A stretch of DNA of 64,000 nucleotides from an uncultured Pelagibacteraceae bacterium (GTDB taxonomy: Bacteria; Pseudomonadota; Alphaproteobacteria; Pelagibacterales; Pelagibacteraceae), in the NCBI GenBank assembly GCA_902581585.1, contig CACHPB010000002.1:190709-254708 (forward strand), given 5' to 3'. The notes below the pieces were generated by a model. It worked only from the letters and a program-made list of their open reading frames with translations. It was not told the origin of the DNA and made no database searches. The position numbers and the translations under genes are program-made. Position 1 is the first letter of the stretch. Each line of letters starts with the position of its first letter. Shown one piece after another: positions 1 through 11,039 of this stretch.

Positions 1-54
1 GCCATAACTTCAATAAAATTAGGCTTAAAAATGTGACATATCTCCACTTTTAGT

Positions 55-63
55 TGATATAAT
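55..63 (+). promoter_or_regulatory. Candidate extended -10 promoter of the nuo operon
   Basis: The bases at 55-63 read TGATATAAT, an exact match to the extended -10 form TG-N-TATAAT of the housekeeping sigma factor. A weak -35-like GTGACA lies at 33-38, but the spacing of 19 is long. Transcription would start near 70, leaving a very short leader that still contains the AGGA ribosome binding site at 75-78. In DNA this A+T-rich a TATAAT alone means little; the TG extension and the position just before the first gene of a long operon are what support the call. Confidence 0.5.
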
Positions 64-83
64 AGTTGTTACATAGGAATCAA

Positions 84-452
84 ATGCTTGCGGAATTTTT
101 AAAAGATTATCTACCAATAATATTATTTTTGATAATAGCTTTAGGTTTGAGTTTTGCTTTTGTTGCAATAAACTATATTGCTGCTCCAAAAAGACCAGAT
201 CCAGAAAAGCTTTCAGCATATGAATGTGGATTTGAACCTTTCAATGACTCCCGTATGGAATTTGATGTAAGATTTTATTTGGTTGCAATTTTATTTATAA
301 TATTTGATTTAGAAATTGCGTTTTTATTCCCATGGGCAATTTCACTTGGGCAAATAGGTTTATATGGCTTCTGGTCCATGATCTTATTTTTATTTATTTT
401 AACTGTTGGGTTTATTTATGAATGGAAAAAAGGAGCCTTAGATTGGGAATAA
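84..452 (+). CDS. nuoA: NADH-quinone oxidoreductase subunit A
   Basis: Small membrane subunit of respiratory complex I (NADH:quinone oxidoreductase). The 122-residue protein has three predicted membrane helices and the conserved acidic loop between helices 1 and 2 with YECGFEPF, which contains the cysteine typical of NuoA/ND3, followed by the [10 protein letters not shown] helix. A TTG start at 66 is possible, but the ATG at 84 is preferred because AGGA lies at 75-78 and homologues begin near here. It is the first of 14 nuo genes in the standard order and ends one base before nuoB. Confidence 0.97.
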   Translation: MLAEFLKDYLPIILFLIIALGLSFAFVAINYIAAPKRPDPEKLSAYECGFEPFNDSRMEFDVRFYLVAILFIIFDLEIAFLFPWAISLGQIGLYGFWSMILFLFILTVGFIYEWKKGALDWE

Positions 453-453
453 A

Positions 454-975
454 ATGAACTTAGAAGATAGAAAAAAAGATATCCCTGAAGAGTTTAAACA
501 ACTAGCACAAGATTTTAGTGATAATGGTTTCATAACAACGTCATTAGATAATCTTGTTAATTGGGCAAGAACCGGTTCATTACATTGGATGACGTTTGGA
601 TTAGCATGCTGTGCTGTTGAAATGATGCAAACATCTATGCCTAGATATGACCTTGAAAGATTTGGTGCAGCACCAAGAGCATCACCTAGACAATCAGATG
701 TAATGATAGTTGCTGGGACCTTAACGAATAAAATGGCTCCCGCCCTAAGAAAAGTTTATGATCAGATGCCTGAACCTAGATATGTAATATCTATGGGAAG
801 TTGTGCTAATGGTGGAGGATATTATCATTATTCATATTCTGTAGTTAGAGGGTGTGATCGAGTGGTGCCTGTCGATGTATATGTTCCTGGATGTCCTCCT
901 TCAGCTGAAGCATTACTCTATGGAATTTTACAATTACAGAAAAAAATCAGAAATAAAGGTTCTTTAGAAAGATAA
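454..975 (+). CDS. nuoB: NADH-quinone oxidoreductase subunit B
   Basis: Peripheral-arm subunit that carries the terminal iron-sulfur cluster N2, which passes electrons to quinone. The 173-residue protein shows the tandem cysteines C52-C53 in [10 protein letters not shown], with C117 ([10 protein letters not shown]) and C147 (VPGCPPS) completing the four N2 ligands. Length and motifs are those of a normal NuoB. It starts one base after nuoA and ends four bases before nuoC, so it is translated from the same message. Confidence 0.98.
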   Translation: MNLEDRKKDIPEEFKQLAQDFSDNGFITTSLDNLVNWARTGSLHWMTFGLACCAVEMMQTSMPRYDLERFGAAPRASPRQSDVMIVAGTLTNKMAPALRKVYDQMPEPRYVISMGSCANGGGYYHYSYSVVRGCDRVVPVDVYVPGCPPSAEALLYGILQLQKKIRNKGSLER

Positions 976-979
976 AAAA

Positions 980-1576
980 ATGAAAAATCTTGAGGACTTG
1001 GAAAAGTTTATAAATTCTGAATTAACTTCTAAAATAAATAATTCATTTATAAAACATGATAATATTTATCTAAACATTGATCATGACGAATTGATTGATG
1101 TTATTTCTTTTTTAAAGACTAATAAGGAGACTAAATTTAGGCAATTAATTGAAATTACAGCTGTAGATTATCCTGAGAGTGAATATAGATTTAAGATGGT
1201 GTATCTTCTTTTAAGCCATGAATATAACAAAAGAGTTATTATTGATTATTCAATAAAAGAAAATGATATTATCTCATCAATTACTTCATTATTTCCCTCA
1301 GCAAATTGGATGGAGCGAGAGGTATTTGATATGTATGGTTTAAACTTTAAAAATCATCCTGATTTAAGGAGAATTTTAACTGACTATGGCTTTGAAGGTT
1401 ATCCTTTAAGAAAAGATTTTCCTCTAACTGGACATAATGAGGTTCGTTATAGTGAGGAAGAAAAAAAAGTGATTTATGAACCTGTAAAATTAGAGCAAAA
1501 TTATAGAAATTTTGATTATGAAAGTCCTTGGGAAGGAACAAAATACATAAAAGAAATTAAAAAAAGTGATGGCTAA
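980..1576 (+). CDS. nuoC: NADH-quinone oxidoreductase subunit C
   Basis: The 30-kDa-type hydrophilic subunit of complex I, which packs against NuoD and NuoB in the quinone-binding module. The 198-residue protein has the family signature in its second half, with [13 protein letters not shown] and then the [20 protein letters not shown] region, followed by the C-terminal YESPWEG segment. NuoC and NuoD are separate genes here, as usual in alphaproteobacteria and unlike the fused NuoCD of E. coli. The 3' end overlaps the nuoD start by 8 bases. Confidence 0.97.
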   Translation: MKNLEDLEKFINSELTSKINNSFIKHDNIYLNIDHDELIDVISFLKTNKETKFRQLIEITAVDYPESEYRFKMVYLLLSHEYNKRVIIDYSIKENDIISSITSLFPSANWMEREVFDMYGLNFKNHPDLRRILTDYGFEGYPLRKDFPLTGHNEVRYSEEEKKVIYEPVKLEQNYRNFDYESPWEGTKYIKEIKKSDG

Positions 1577-2744
1577 AGAAAAAAAAACATTAAACTTAAA
1601 CTTTGGACCACAACACCCAGCAGCTCATGGAGTCTTAAGATTAATACTGCAATTAGATGGAGAAGTTGTTGAAAAAGCTGATCCTCATATAGGTTTATTG
1701 CACAGAGGGACTGAAAAATTAATTGAAAATAAAACTTACACTCAAGCTGTTCCATATTTTGATCGTCTTGATTATGTTGCACCAATGAACCAAGAACATG
1801 CATTCGCATTAGCTATAGAAAAAATTCTTAAAATTGAAGTTCCTGCTCGAGCTAAATATATAAGAGTAATTTTCTGTGAAATTGGGCGAATATTAAGTCA
1901 CATATTAAATGTAACTACTCAAGCAATGGATGTTGGGGCATTAACACCAACATTGTGGGGATTTGAGGAAAGGGAAAAATTAATGGGATTTTATGAGAGA
2001 GTTTCTGGATCTAGGTTGCATGCCAATTATTTTAGAGCAGGTGGAGTGCATAAAGATCTCCCTTCTGGGCTTGATAATGATATTGATGAATTTTGTGATA
2101 AATTTCCAAAAATCATTGACGATTTGGAAACTTTACTTACTGACAATAGAATATTTAAACAGAGAAATGTAGATATAGGAATAGTATCAAAGCAAGATGC
2201 TCTAGATTATTCATTCTCTGGAGTAATGTTAAGAGGTTCAGGAGTGGCTTGGGATTTGAGAAGAAGTCAACCTTATGATTGTTATAATGATTTACAATTT
2301 AAAATTCCTGTTGGAAAAAATGGAGATTGTTATGACAGATATCTTTGCAGAATTGAAGAAATGAGAGAAAGTGTAAAAATCATTAAACAATGTTTACAGA
2401 ATTTACCAAAAGGCCCAATTAAGACGAATGATGGAAAAATTTCTCCACCACCTAAGAAAGATATTAAAGAATCTATGGAAGCTTTAATACATCATTTTAA
2501 ATTATTCACAGAGGGATATAGAGTTGAAAAAGATGAAATATATATGGCAGTAGAGGCACCAAAAGGCGAATTTGGAGTTTATTTAATTTCAGATGGGTCA
2601 AGCAAACCTTACAAATGCAAGATTAGAGCTCCTGGATTTACACATCTTCAAGCAATGGATTACTTAATAAAAGGCCATATGCTAGCTGATGTACCTGCTG
2701 TTTTAGGATCAATGGATATTGTTTTTGGTGAGGTTGATAGATGA
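1569..2744 (+). CDS. nuoD: NADH-quinone oxidoreductase subunit D
   Basis: The 49-kDa-type subunit of complex I, derived from the hydrogenase large subunit and forming the quinone pocket with NuoB. The 391-residue protein begins with the conserved [15 protein letters not shown] segment and continues with [12 protein letters not shown] and the C-terminal [14 protein letters not shown] and [12 protein letters not shown] ending. A GTG three bases upstream (1566) could also start translation, but ATG at 1569 gives MAKEKKTLN. The last four bases overlap the nuoE start as ATGA, a sign of translational coupling. Confidence 0.98.
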   Translation: MAKEKKTLNLNFGPQHPAAHGVLRLILQLDGEVVEKADPHIGLLHRGTEKLIENKTYTQAVPYFDRLDYVAPMNQEHAFALAIEKILKIEVPARAKYIRVIFCEIGRILSHILNVTTQAMDVGALTPTLWGFEEREKLMGFYERVSGSRLHANYFRAGGVHKDLPSGLDNDIDEFCDKFPKIIDDLETLLTDNRIFKQRNVDIGIVSKQDALDYSFSGVMLRGSGVAWDLRRSQPYDCYNDLQFKIPVGKNGDCYDRYLCRIEEMRESVKIIKQCLQNLPKGPIKTNDGKISPPPKKDIKESMEALIHHFKLFTEGYRVEKDEIYMAVEAPKGEFGVYLISDGSSKPYKCKIRAPGFTHLQAMDYLIKGHMLADVPAVLGSMDIVFGEVDR

Positions 2745-3349
2745 GTGTAAAAAAAATTCACAAAGAACAGCCTGAGACTTTTGAGTTTAATGAAAAAAGT
2801 ATGGAAGCTGCAAATAAAATAGTTTCAAATTATCCAGATGGAAGACAGCAAAGTGCAGTAATGGCTTTATTGTATATCGCTCAAAGACAACATGATAATT
2901 GGATACCATTAAAAGCAATGAAATACATAGCTAAATTTTTAGACATGCCATACATAAAAGTTTATGAAGTAGCAACTTTTTATTCAATGTATAATTTATC
3001 TCCTGTAGGTAAATATTTTTTTCAAGTTTGTACAACAACACCCTGTATGCTTCGAGGTGCTTATGATCTAGTTAAAGTTTGTAAAAAAAAGATATCTGAA
3101 AAAGAAAATGAATTATCTGAAGATGGAAAAATTTCTTGGATGGAAGTAGAGTGCCTTGGTGCATGTGTTAATGCTCCAATGATGCAAGTTAATGAAGATT
3201 ATTATGAAGATTTAAATGATAAAAAACTTGAAGAAATAATTGATACGATATATCAAAACAAAATTCCTAAACCAGGATCTTATACAGGACGAATTAATGC
3301 AGAACCAGTTGATAATCGTAAAACTTTATTAGGAAATAAAAATGCTTAA
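2741..3349 (+). CDS. nuoE: NADH-quinone oxidoreductase subunit E
   Basis: The 24-kDa-type subunit with a thioredoxin-like fold and the N1a [2Fe-2S] cluster, part of the NADH dehydrogenase module with NuoF and NuoG. In the 202-residue protein the four cluster ligands are visible: C97 and C102 in CTTTPC, and C138 and C142 in CLGAC. The N-terminal helical domain ([18 protein letters not shown]) is intact. It overlaps nuoD by 4 bases and nuoF by 8. Confidence 0.98.
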   Translation: MSVKKIHKEQPETFEFNEKSMEAANKIVSNYPDGRQQSAVMALLYIAQRQHDNWIPLKAMKYIAKFLDMPYIKVYEVATFYSMYNLSPVGKYFFQVCTTTPCMLRGAYDLVKVCKKKISEKENELSEDGKISWMEVECLGACVNAPMMQVNEDYYEDLNDKKLEEIIDTIYQNKIPKPGSYTGRINAEPVDNRKTLLGNKNA

Positions 3350-4673
3350 AGACGTAGATAGAATATTCCAAAATTTATATAATGATAGTGGTGCAGATTT
3401 ACAGTCTGCCAAATTAAGAAATGATTGGAGCGGAACAAAAGATATTTTAGGAAAAGGAAGAGAATGGATCATTAATGAGGTTAAAGCCTCTGAACTCAGA
3501 GGCAGAGGTGGAGCTGGTTTTCCTACTGGTCTAAAATGGTCTTTTGCACCAAAAGAAATTGGATCTAGACCTCATTATTTAGTTATTAATGCAGACGAGT
3601 CAGAACCTGGCACATGCAAAGATAGAGATATATTAAGATTTGAACCTCACAAATTAATAGAAGGATGCTTAATAGCTTCTTATGCAGTTAATGCTCACAA
3701 ATGTTATATTTATATAAGAGGTGAATATTTTAATGAAGGTCAAAAACTTCAGACTGCTATAGATGAGGCTTATAAAAATAAGTTAATTGGTGAAAACGCA
3801 TTAGACTCAGGATGGGATTTAGATATCTACATTCATTATGGAGCTGGCGCTTACATTTGTGGTGAAGAAACTGCATTACTTGAGAGTTTAGAAGGTAAAA
3901 AGGGACAGCCAAGATTAAAGCCACCATTTCCTGCATTAATTGGACTTTATGGGTGTCCAACGATCATTAATAATGTTGAAACAGTTGCGGCTGTGCCTAC
4001 TATTTTAAGAAGAGGAGCAAAATGGTTTAGCTCACTTGGAAGACCAAAAAACACGGGAACAAAAATATATTGTATTTCTGGAAATGTAAATAACCCATGT
4101 AATGTGGAAGAGGAAATGGGAATTCCACTTAAAGAATTAATCGAAACTCATGCTGGAGGTGTTGTTGGTGGGTGGGATAATCTTAAAGCTGTAATACCTG
4201 GTGGATCTTCTATGCCAATGTTACCTAAGGAAATTTGTGACAATATTAAAATGGATTTTGATGCATGCGTTGAGAATAAAACAGGTCTTGGAACTGCTGG
4301 AATTGTTGTAATCAATAATGATCAAGATATTATTAAGTGTATGGCAAGAATAGCCAGATTTTATAAACATGAAAGCTGTGGTCAGTGCACACCTTGCAGG
4401 GAAGGATCTGGGTGGATGTGGAGAATGTTAGAAAGAATGGTAGCAGGTGAAGCAACCCCTGATGAGGTTGACATGCTTTTTGATGTAACCAAACAAATAG
4501 AAGGTCATACAATTTGTGCTTTTGGAGAAGGATCTTCTTGGCCAGTTCAAGGTTTGATAAGACATTTTAAAAATGAAATATTAGAAAGAAATAAATTTGA
4601 TCCTGTTGTGAAAAAACAAAAAAATATTCCTTACTTAGTAGATCAACATTTATTAGAAAAAGAAAATGCCTAA
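3342..4673 (+). CDS. nuoF: NADH-quinone oxidoreductase subunit F
   Basis: The 51-kDa-type subunit that binds NADH and FMN and carries the N3 [4Fe-4S] cluster, the entry point for electrons. The 443-residue protein has the nucleotide-binding glycine-rich segment [13 protein letters not shown] (about residues 54-66), the second glycine-rich motif [19 protein letters not shown], and the cluster ligands SCGQCTPC (about 346-352) plus the later cysteine in TICAFGEG (about 392). It overlaps nuoE and nuoG by 8 bases each. Confidence 0.98.
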   Translation: MLKDVDRIFQNLYNDSGADLQSAKLRNDWSGTKDILGKGREWIINEVKASELRGRGGAGFPTGLKWSFAPKEIGSRPHYLVINADESEPGTCKDRDILRFEPHKLIEGCLIASYAVNAHKCYIYIRGEYFNEGQKLQTAIDEAYKNKLIGENALDSGWDLDIYIHYGAGAYICGEETALLESLEGKKGQPRLKPPFPALIGLYGCPTIINNVETVAAVPTILRRGAKWFSSLGRPKNTGTKIYCISGNVNNPCNVEEEMGIPLKELIETHAGGVVGGWDNLKAVIPGGSSMPMLPKEICDNIKMDFDACVENKTGLGTAGIVVINNDQDIIKCMARIARFYKHESCGQCTPCREGSGWMWRMLERMVAGEATPDEVDMLFDVTKQIEGHTICAFGEGSSWPVQGLIRHFKNEILERNKFDPVVKKQKNIPYLVDQHLLEKENA

Positions 4674-6693
4674 ATTAAAAGTAAATGATATTGATATTGA
4701 AGTTGAAGATGGCCTAACTGTACTCCAAGCATGTGAACAAGCTGGAGCTGAAATACCAAGATTTTGTTATCATGAAAAACTCTCCATAGCTGGAAACTGT
4801 CGTATGTGTTTGGTTGAAATGGAAAAATCACCTAAACCTATAGCTTCATGCGCAATGCCAGCAGCTGAAGGAATGGTTATTAAAACAAATACAGCAAAAG
4901 TTGAAAAAGCAAGAAAAGGTGTGATGGAGTTTTTACTGGCTAACCATCCTTTGGATTGTCCTGTTTGTGATCAAGGTGGTGAGTGTGATTTACAGGATCA
5001 ATCTATGTTTTATGGAATTGATAAATCAAGATTTAAAGAGAATAAAAGATATGTACCTGAAAAATACATGGGTCCATTAATAAAAACTCAAATGACTAGA
5101 TGCATTCATTGTACTAGATGTATTAGATTTGCTACTGAAGTAGCGGGAGTGCCAGAATTAGGAGCGATCGGACGTGGAGAAAATATGGAAATTACTACAT
5201 ATTTAGAGAAATCCATGGAGTCTGAAATGTCAGCTAATGTAATTGATTTATGTCCAGTTGGTGCATTAACTTCTAAACCTTATGTGTTCGAGGCAAGACC
5301 TTGGGAGCTTAAAAAGACTGAAACAATTGATGTTATGGATGCTGTTGGGTCGAATATTAGAGTAGACACTTACGATTGGGAAGTAAAAAGGGTTTTACCA
5401 AGAATTAATGAGGAAATTAATGAAGAGTGGATTTCTGATAAAACAAGATATGCATGTGATGGTTTAAAAAATCAAAGATTAGACACACCATTTATAAAAA
5501 ATAATGGAAATTTTGAAGAAATAAGTTGGCAAGATGCATACAAAAAAATTAAAGAAAAAATTTCAATAACATCGCCAGACAAAATAGTTGGGTTAACTGG
5601 TGACATGACAAACATGGAAACTATGTTTGCTGTTAAAAACTTATTCCAAAAAACATTAAATTCAAGTTATTTGGATTCTAGAGCTAAACATACTTACATA
5701 AATTTTGAAAACAGAAGTAATTATTTGTTTAACTCAGGCATAGAAGGGATTGAAGAAAGTGATCTTATATTACTAATAGGCACAAACCCAAGATTTGAGG
5801 CAACTATATTAAACTCAAGAATAAGAAAAACTTATTTAAAAAATAGAACAGAAATATTTTCTTTAGAGGATGTGGGTGATTTAACTTATCCTTATAAAGT
5901 TTTAGAAAATAATTCAAAAGTAATTGATAAAATAATCAAAAATGAACACAATCTTTCAAACAAAATTGCCAGTGCAGAAAAACCTATAATTATCTTAGGT
6001 CAATCAATATTAAATAGTAACAATGGTGCATATATATTTGAAGAGCTAAAAAGGTATTTAACTAGTATTAATAAAATTGATGATAATTGGAATGCACTAA
6101 ATATTTTATCAACTGATGCATCGGCTGTTGGTTCTTATGATTTAGGCATTTTTTCCTCAAATAATGGAAGTAACAAAACTCTTAAAAAAATCAATGATAG
6201 TGAAGCAGAAATAATATTTTTGTTAGGCCAAGATAACCTCAAAATTAAAAAAAGTAATGAATTTATAATTTATATTGGAAGTCATGGCGATAATGGTGCA
6301 GATATAGCAGATCTTATATTGCCTGGCGCCGCATATACTGAACAAGATGGTTATTTCACCAACTTAGAAGGAAAGCTTCAAAAAGCATATAAAGCTTCAT
6401 ATCCACCAGGAGAAGCTAAAGAAGATTGGCAAATAATTAATGAATTATCTTCTACTATTCTTGGAAATCCTCTATTTAACAATAAAGATGAACTACTAAA
6501 ATCTATGCAAAACCATTTAAATAATCAAAATATTAAAAATTTTGAAGTTCCTACATATAATTTGAATGATGAAAAAATATTAGTTGAAGATATTGATTAT
6601 TACTATTCTAACGCGATTGCCCGTGCATCCAAAACAATGTCAGAGTGTAGATACGCAAGAACTAATTTGAAAAAAACTGGAACCGAGGGTTAA
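4666..6693 (+). CDS. nuoG: NADH-quinone oxidoreductase subunit G
   Basis: The 75-kDa-type subunit that chains iron-sulfur clusters between FMN and the NuoI/NuoB arm. In the 675-residue protein the [2Fe-2S] ligands are C34, C45, C48 and C62. The His-ligated [4Fe-4S] motif is H94, C98, C101, C107, and the next [4Fe-4S] is C146, C149, C152 with C196. The C-terminal part is molybdopterin-oxidoreductase-like but carries no visible extra cluster motif of the CxxC type seen in the E. coli N7 site. Its stop shares one base with the nuoH start. Confidence 0.97.
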   Translation: MPKLKVNDIDIEVEDGLTVLQACEQAGAEIPRFCYHEKLSIAGNCRMCLVEMEKSPKPIASCAMPAAEGMVIKTNTAKVEKARKGVMEFLLANHPLDCPVCDQGGECDLQDQSMFYGIDKSRFKENKRYVPEKYMGPLIKTQMTRCIHCTRCIRFATEVAGVPELGAIGRGENMEITTYLEKSMESEMSANVIDLCPVGALTSKPYVFEARPWELKKTETIDVMDAVGSNIRVDTYDWEVKRVLPRINEEINEEWISDKTRYACDGLKNQRLDTPFIKNNGNFEEISWQDAYKKIKEKISITSPDKIVGLTGDMTNMETMFAVKNLFQKTLNSSYLDSRAKHTYINFENRSNYLFNSGIEGIEESDLILLIGTNPRFEATILNSRIRKTYLKNRTEIFSLEDVGDLTYPYKVLENNSKVIDKIIKNEHNLSNKIASAEKPIIILGQSILNSNNGAYIFEELKRYLTSINKIDDNWNALNILSTDASAVGSYDLGIFSSNNGSNKTLKKINDSEAEIIFLLGQDNLKIKKSNEFIIYIGSHGDNGADIADLILPGAAYTEQDGYFTNLEGKLQKAYKASYPPGEAKEDWQIINELSSTILGNPLFNNKDELLKSMQNHLNNQNIKNFEVPTYNLNDEKILVEDIDYYYSNAIARASKTMSECRYARTNLKKTGTEG

Positions 6694-7694
6694 TGGACTC
6701 TTATTTTTCAATATTATTTACTGAGGTTTATAAAATTTTATTTTTATTAGTGCCTGTTTTAGTTTCTGTAGCAATGATAGTTTGGCTTGATAGAAGAGTC
6801 TGGGCCTTTGTGCAAAAACGAAGAGGACCTAATGTTGTTGGTCCATTTGGTTTATTCCAATCATTAGCTGATGCATTAAAATATATCTTTAAAGAAATAA
6901 TAATACCTGCAAGCTCAAATAAACTTGTATTTGTATTAGCTCCAGTCGTTACTATGACACTAGCATTAATATCATGGGCTGTAATACCATTTGGCGAAGA
7001 TTTTGTTCTAGCTGATATCAATGTTGGTATTTTATATCTTTTCGCAGTTTCATCATTAGGTGTATATGGAATAATTATGGGAGGATGGGCCTCCAATTCT
7101 AAATACCCTTTTTTAGGTGCAATCAGATCTGCTGCACAAATGGTATCATATGAAGTTTCAATAGGAGTTATAATTATCAACGTTCTATTATGTGTTGGAT
7201 CTTTAAATTTAAGTGACATAGTTATGGCACAAGAAAATTTATGGTTTGTAATTCCTTTATTTCCTATGTTTGTAATTTTTTTTATTTCTGCACTAGCAGA
7301 AACAAATCGCCCTCCATTTGATTTACCAGAAGCAGAAGCTGAATTAGTGGCAGGATATCAAACTGAATATTCAGGAATGATGTATGCTATGTTTTGGTTA
7401 GGAGAATATGCAAATATTTTGTTAATGTGTGCAATGGGAGCAGTTTTATTTTTGGGTGGCTGGTTATCTCCAATAGACATCTTCCCATTTAATGCTATTC
7501 CAGGTCCATTTTGGTTAATCTTTAAAATATTATTTCTATTTATTTTATTTGCGTTAGTTAAAGCAACTGTTCCAAGATACAGATATGACCAATTAATGAA
7601 GCTTGGTTGGAAGATATTTCTCCCATTTTCACTGTTTTATGTTGTTTTAACTTCAAGTTTTTTACTATATTTTGATTTATTACCGGGAAAATAA
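6693..7694 (+). CDS. nuoH: NADH-quinone oxidoreductase subunit H
   Basis: Membrane subunit at the junction of the peripheral and membrane arms; with NuoB and NuoD it forms the quinone entry chamber. The 333-residue protein has about eight hydrophobic helices, the conserved first loop [16 protein letters not shown], and the acidic loop [18 protein letters not shown] with GYQTEYSGM that define the ND1/NuoH family. It begins at the TAATG junction with nuoG and ends directly against nuoI with no spacer. Confidence 0.98.
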   Translation: MDSYFSILFTEVYKILFLLVPVLVSVAMIVWLDRRVWAFVQKRRGPNVVGPFGLFQSLADALKYIFKEIIIPASSNKLVFVLAPVVTMTLALISWAVIPFGEDFVLADINVGILYLFAVSSLGVYGIIMGGWASNSKYPFLGAIRSAAQMVSYEVSIGVIIINVLLCVGSLNLSDIVMAQENLWFVIPLFPMFVIFFISALAETNRPPFDLPEAEAELVAGYQTEYSGMMYAMFWLGEYANILLMCAMGAVLFLGGWLSPIDIFPFNAIPGPFWLIFKILFLFILFALVKATVPRYRYDQLMKLGWKIFLPFSLFYVVLTSSFLLYFDLLPGK

Positions 7695-8180
7695 ATGAAG
7701 ATTTCACGATTATTAAAAACTATATTCATGATTGATTTTGTGACTGGTTTATTAATTGCAATAAAAGAGACTTTTAAGGCAAAAAAGACAATCAATTATC
7801 CTTTTGAAAAGGGGTCTTTAGGAACGAGGTCTAGAGGGGAGCACGCTCTAAGAAGATATCCTAATGGGGAAGAAAGATGCATCGCATGTAAACTTTGTGA
7901 AGCAGTATGCCCAGCCCAGGCTATTACAATTGAGTCAAAGGAAAGAGATGATGGAAGCAGAAAAACTGTAAGATACGATATTGATATGCTTAAATGTATT
8001 TATTGTGGTCTTTGTGAAGAGTCTTGTCCTGTAGATGCAATTGTCCAAGGTCCTAATTTTGAATTTGCAACAGAAACTAGAGAAGAACTTTATTATACAA
8101 AAGAAAAACTTTTGGAAAATGGAGACAGATGGGAAAACATTTTAGCTGCCAATATTAAGGCTGATAGCTCTCACAGATAA
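7695..8180 (+). CDS. nuoI: NADH-quinone oxidoreductase subunit I
   Basis: Ferredoxin-like subunit carrying two [4Fe-4S] clusters (N6a and N6b) that pass electrons to N2 in NuoB. The 161-residue protein has two classical CxxCxxCxxxCP motifs, at C62/C65/C68/C72 and C101/C104/C107/C111. The N-terminal amphipathic segment, including NYPFEKG and [16 protein letters not shown], is typical of the 23-kDa subunit. It abuts nuoH and lies four bases before nuoJ. Confidence 0.98.
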   Translation: MKISRLLKTIFMIDFVTGLLIAIKETFKAKKTINYPFEKGSLGTRSRGEHALRRYPNGEERCIACKLCEAVCPAQAITIESKERDDGSRKTVRYDIDMLKCIYCGLCEESCPVDAIVQGPNFEFATETREELYYTKEKLLENGDRWENILAANIKADSSHR

Positions 8181-8184
8181 TCTT

Positions 8185-8820
8185 ATGATTGCACACTCAG
8201 TTTTCTTTTATATTTTTTCTTTAATAGCTATTGTTTCAGCGGTCATGGTAACAGTTTCAAAAAATACTGTTCACTCAGTATTTTTTTTAATACTAGATTT
8301 CATTAGCATATCCTGTTTGTTTATTATGATAGGTGCAGAATTTTTAGGCATGATAATGCTTATAGTTTATGTTGGAGCGGTTGCAGTTTTATTTTTATTT
8401 GTTGTAATGATGTTAAACGTAGCCGAACAAAAAGGTCAGTGGTTTAGTTCAAGATGGGATGGTGGAACACATATCCCAGTTGGTTTGTTAGTAAGTTTAA
8501 TTATTTTTTTTGAACTTATTATTGTAATTGGAGGATGGAAATACAAACCTGATTTACTTAATAGTCTATCTCTAAGCATATCTACTGAAGTCACTAATAC
8601 CAAATCTATAGGAAATGTTTTGTATACGGATTATATACTCCTATTTCAAATTTCAGGAATGATACTGTTAGTTGCTATGATAGGAGCAATTGTTTTAACA
8701 TACAGGGAAAGAACTGGAGTAAAAAGACAAAGTTATATCAAGCAAATTTCTAGAGAAAGAAATGAAGGAGTTAATCTAGTAGATGCCGAAAAAAACAAAG
8801 GGGTAAAAATAGATGCTTAG
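8185..8820 (+). CDS. nuoJ: NADH-quinone oxidoreductase subunit J
   Basis: ND6-type membrane subunit of complex I. The 211-residue protein has five predicted membrane helices, including the conserved [20 protein letters not shown] segment that contains the pi-bulge helix of the family. The hydrophilic C-terminal tail (about residues 177-211) is charged and variable. It overlaps the nuoK start by 8 bases. Confidence 0.97.
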   Translation: MIAHSVFFYIFSLIAIVSAVMVTVSKNTVHSVFFLILDFISISCLFIMIGAEFLGMIMLIVYVGAVAVLFLFVVMMLNVAEQKGQWFSSRWDGGTHIPVGLLVSLIIFFELIIVIGGWKYKPDLLNSLSLSISTEVTNTKSIGNVLYTDYILLFQISGMILLVAMIGAIVLTYRERTGVKRQSYIKQISRERNEGVNLVDAEKNKGVKIDA

Positions 8821-9124
8821 TATTGGCTTAGGGCATTATTTAACATTAGCTGCAATTATATTTACTATTGGCGTTGTTGGAATTTTTCTAAATAGAAAAA
8901 ATGTAATAGTTATTTTAATGAGTATTGAACTTATTTTACTTGCAGTTAATATTAATCTTGTTGCTTTTTCTATATTTATCGATGATTTAAGTGGGCAAAT
9001 ATTTACTCTGTTTATCTTAACAGTTGCAGCCGCTGAAGCAGCTATCGGATTAGCAATAATTGTAGTTTATTTTAGAAATTCAGACACAATAAGAGTTGAA
9101 GAGATTAAAAATTTAAAAGGATAA
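8813..9124 (+). CDS. nuoK: NADH-quinone oxidoreductase subunit K
   Basis: ND4L-type membrane subunit, 103 residues with three helices. The two conserved membrane glutamates of the proton pathway are visible, in the [13 protein letters not shown] helix and the [13 protein letters not shown] helix. The start [21 protein letters not shown] is typical of alphaproteobacterial NuoK. It overlaps nuoJ by 8 bases and ends one base before nuoL. Confidence 0.97.
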   Translation: MLSIGLGHYLTLAAIIFTIGVVGIFLNRKNVIVILMSIELILLAVNINLVAFSIFIDDLSGQIFTLFILTVAAAEAAIGLAIIVVYFRNSDTIRVEEIKNLKG

Positions 9125-9125
9125 A

Positions 9126-11039
9126 ATGGAATATCTAATTTTATTTCTACCTCTAGTAGGTTCAATAATTAGTGGTTTTTTTGGAAAGAAAATAGGAAAT
9201 AGAAATTCTCAAATTTTAACTAGTACGCTTGTGGGTATTTCAGCAATACTATCTTTCATAGTATTGTATCAAGTTATTAGTTTAAACTACTCAAATAATC
9301 TTGTTATAGCAACTTGGATCAATTCTGGAACATTAAACGTAAATTGGTCAATTAAAATTGATGCCTTATCAGCAGTTATGTTTGTTGTAGTAAATTTTGT
9401 TTCAGCTTTAGTCCATATTTATTCTATTGGATATATGTCACATGATCCTCATAAAACAAGATTTATGGCTTATTTATCCTTATTTACTTTTGCAATGCTA
9501 ACTTTAGTGAGTTCAGATAACTTTATTCAACTATTTTTTGGATGGGAAGGTGTAGGCTTATGCTCATACTTTTTAATTGGATTTTGGTTTAAGAAAGAGA
9601 GTGCAAACAAGGCTGCAATAAAAGCCTTTGTGGTTAATAGAGTTGGTGATTTTGGTCTAGCGCTTGGAGTTTTTCTAATTTTTTATGTTTTTGGAACAGT
9701 CAACTATGATGAGGTATTTGCACAAATCCCAAATATTTTAGATAAAACAATAAATTTCATTGGAATTAATATCGAAATTGTAGATTTAGTTTGTTTGCTT
9801 CTATTAATTGGAGCAATGGGTAAATCAGCTCAATTTTTATTACATACCTGGTTGCCTGATGCTATGGAAGGCCCAACCCCTGTGTCTGCATTAATTCATG
9901 CAGCAACAATGGTAACAGCTGGAGTATTTTTAATTGTTAGATGCTCACCTATTTATGAATACTCTGAATTAGCACTTACAGTTATAACTATAATTGGAAT
10001 GACTACTGCTTTTTTTGCTGCAACAGTTGCTCTTGTTCAAAGTGATATAAAAAAAATTATTGCTTATTCTACTTGTAGTCAATTAGGTTACATGTTTTTT
10101 GCTGCAGGAGTTGGCGCATATAATGTTGCAATGTTTCATCTATTTACACATGCTTTTTTTAAAGCTTTGCTTTTTTTAGGAGCTGGTGCTGTAATTCATT
10201 CATTTCATGAGGAACAAGATATAAATAAAATGGGTGGAGTTATAAAGAAACTTCCATACACATATGTATTAATGCTCATAGGAACCCTTGCTTTAACAGG
10301 TTTTCCTTTTTTATCAGGTTTCTATTCAAAAGATGCAATAATCGAATTTGCATATCTAAGAGGAAATGGAATTGGAATACTTGCAGCTTTTGTGGGTATT
10401 GTTACAGCTTTATTAACATCAATTTACTCTTGGAGACTTATTTTCAAAACGTTCCATGGTAATTTTAATAATAAAGAACATAGTGTTGATAAAATACACG
10501 AGTCTCCTTTGGTTATGATTGCCCCGTTAGTAATCTTGGCAATTGGAGCTATTTTTGCAGGTATGGCCTTTAAAGGTTTGTTTATAGGTCATGAGATAGC
10601 ATATGAATTTTGGGGTAAATCTATAAAATTTTTAGAACCACTCAGCACAGATCATCCACCAACATGGTTTTTATTTTTAACACCTATACTTGTTACTGCC
10701 GCAATTCCATTTTCTTATTATTTATATCTAAAAAACACAAACATAGTAAATGGATTGAAAGAAATGAATGAACCAATTTATCAATTTTTAGTTAAGAAAT
10801 GGTACTTTGATGAAATGTACGATTATTTATTTGTTAATCCATCAAAAAAAATTGGAAAGTTTTTATGGAAAAAAGTTGATGGATCAATAATAGATAAATT
10901 TGGTCCTGATGGGATTTCAAGTGTAATTAAAAACTTATCAATTAAAGCAGTCAAATTTCAATCTGGATTTATTTATCAATATGCATTTGTTATGTTGATT
11001 GGATTTTCAGTTTTATTAACAATACTGATATTAAACTGA
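9126..11039 (+). CDS. nuoL: NADH-quinone oxidoreductase subunit L
   Basis: Largest membrane subunit and distal proton-pumping antiporter-like module of complex I. The 637-residue protein has the Mrp-antiporter core with FFGWEGVGLCSYFLIGFW and the proton channel sequences LLLIGAMGKSAQFLLHTWLP and DAMEGPTPVSALIHAATMV. The C-terminal region after about residue 560 (KKWYFDEMYDYLF) corresponds to the lateral helix extension. Its TGA stop overlaps the nuoM ATG by one base. Confidence 0.98.
   Translation: MEYLILFLPLVGSIISGFFGKKIGNRNSQILTSTLVGISAILSFIVLYQVISLNYSNNLVIATWINSGTLNVNWSIKIDALSAVMFVVVNFVSALVHIYSIGYMSHDPHKTRFMAYLSLFTFAMLTLVSSDNFIQLFFGWEGVGLCSYFLIGFWFKKESANKAAIKAFVVNRVGDFGLALGVFLIFYVFGTVNYDEVFAQIPNILDKTINFIGINIEIVDLVCLLLLIGAMGKSAQFLLHTWLPDAMEGPTPVSALIHAATMVTAGVFLIVRCSPIYEYSELALTVITIIGMTTAFFAATVALVQSDIKKIIAYSTCSQLGYMFFAAGVGAYNVAMFHLFTHAFFKALLFLGAGAVIHSFHEEQDINKMGGVIKKLPYTYVLMLIGTLALTGFPFLSGFYSKDAIIEFAYLRGNGIGILAAFVGIVTALLTSIYSWRLIFKTFHGNFNNKEHSVDKIHESPLVMIAPLVILAIGAIFAGMAFKGLFIGHEIAYEFWGKSIKFLEPLSTDHPPTWFLFLTPILVTAAIPFSYYLYLKNTNIVNGLKEMNEPIYQFLVKKWYFDEMYDYLFVNPSKKIGKFLWKKVDGSIIDKFGPDGISSVIKNLSIKAVKFQSGFIYQYAFVMLIGFSVLLTILILN

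Noticed and set aside
31..74. ATGTGACA/TGTTACAT inverted repeat around the nuo promoter
   Set aside because: One G-T pair and a 28-base loop that contains the -10 element; probably chance in A+T-rich DNA.
6728..7219. 163-codon minus-strand open frame inside nuoH
   Set aside because: Lies wholly within a well-conserved membrane protein gene, with no family similarity and no ribosome binding site; antisense shadow.
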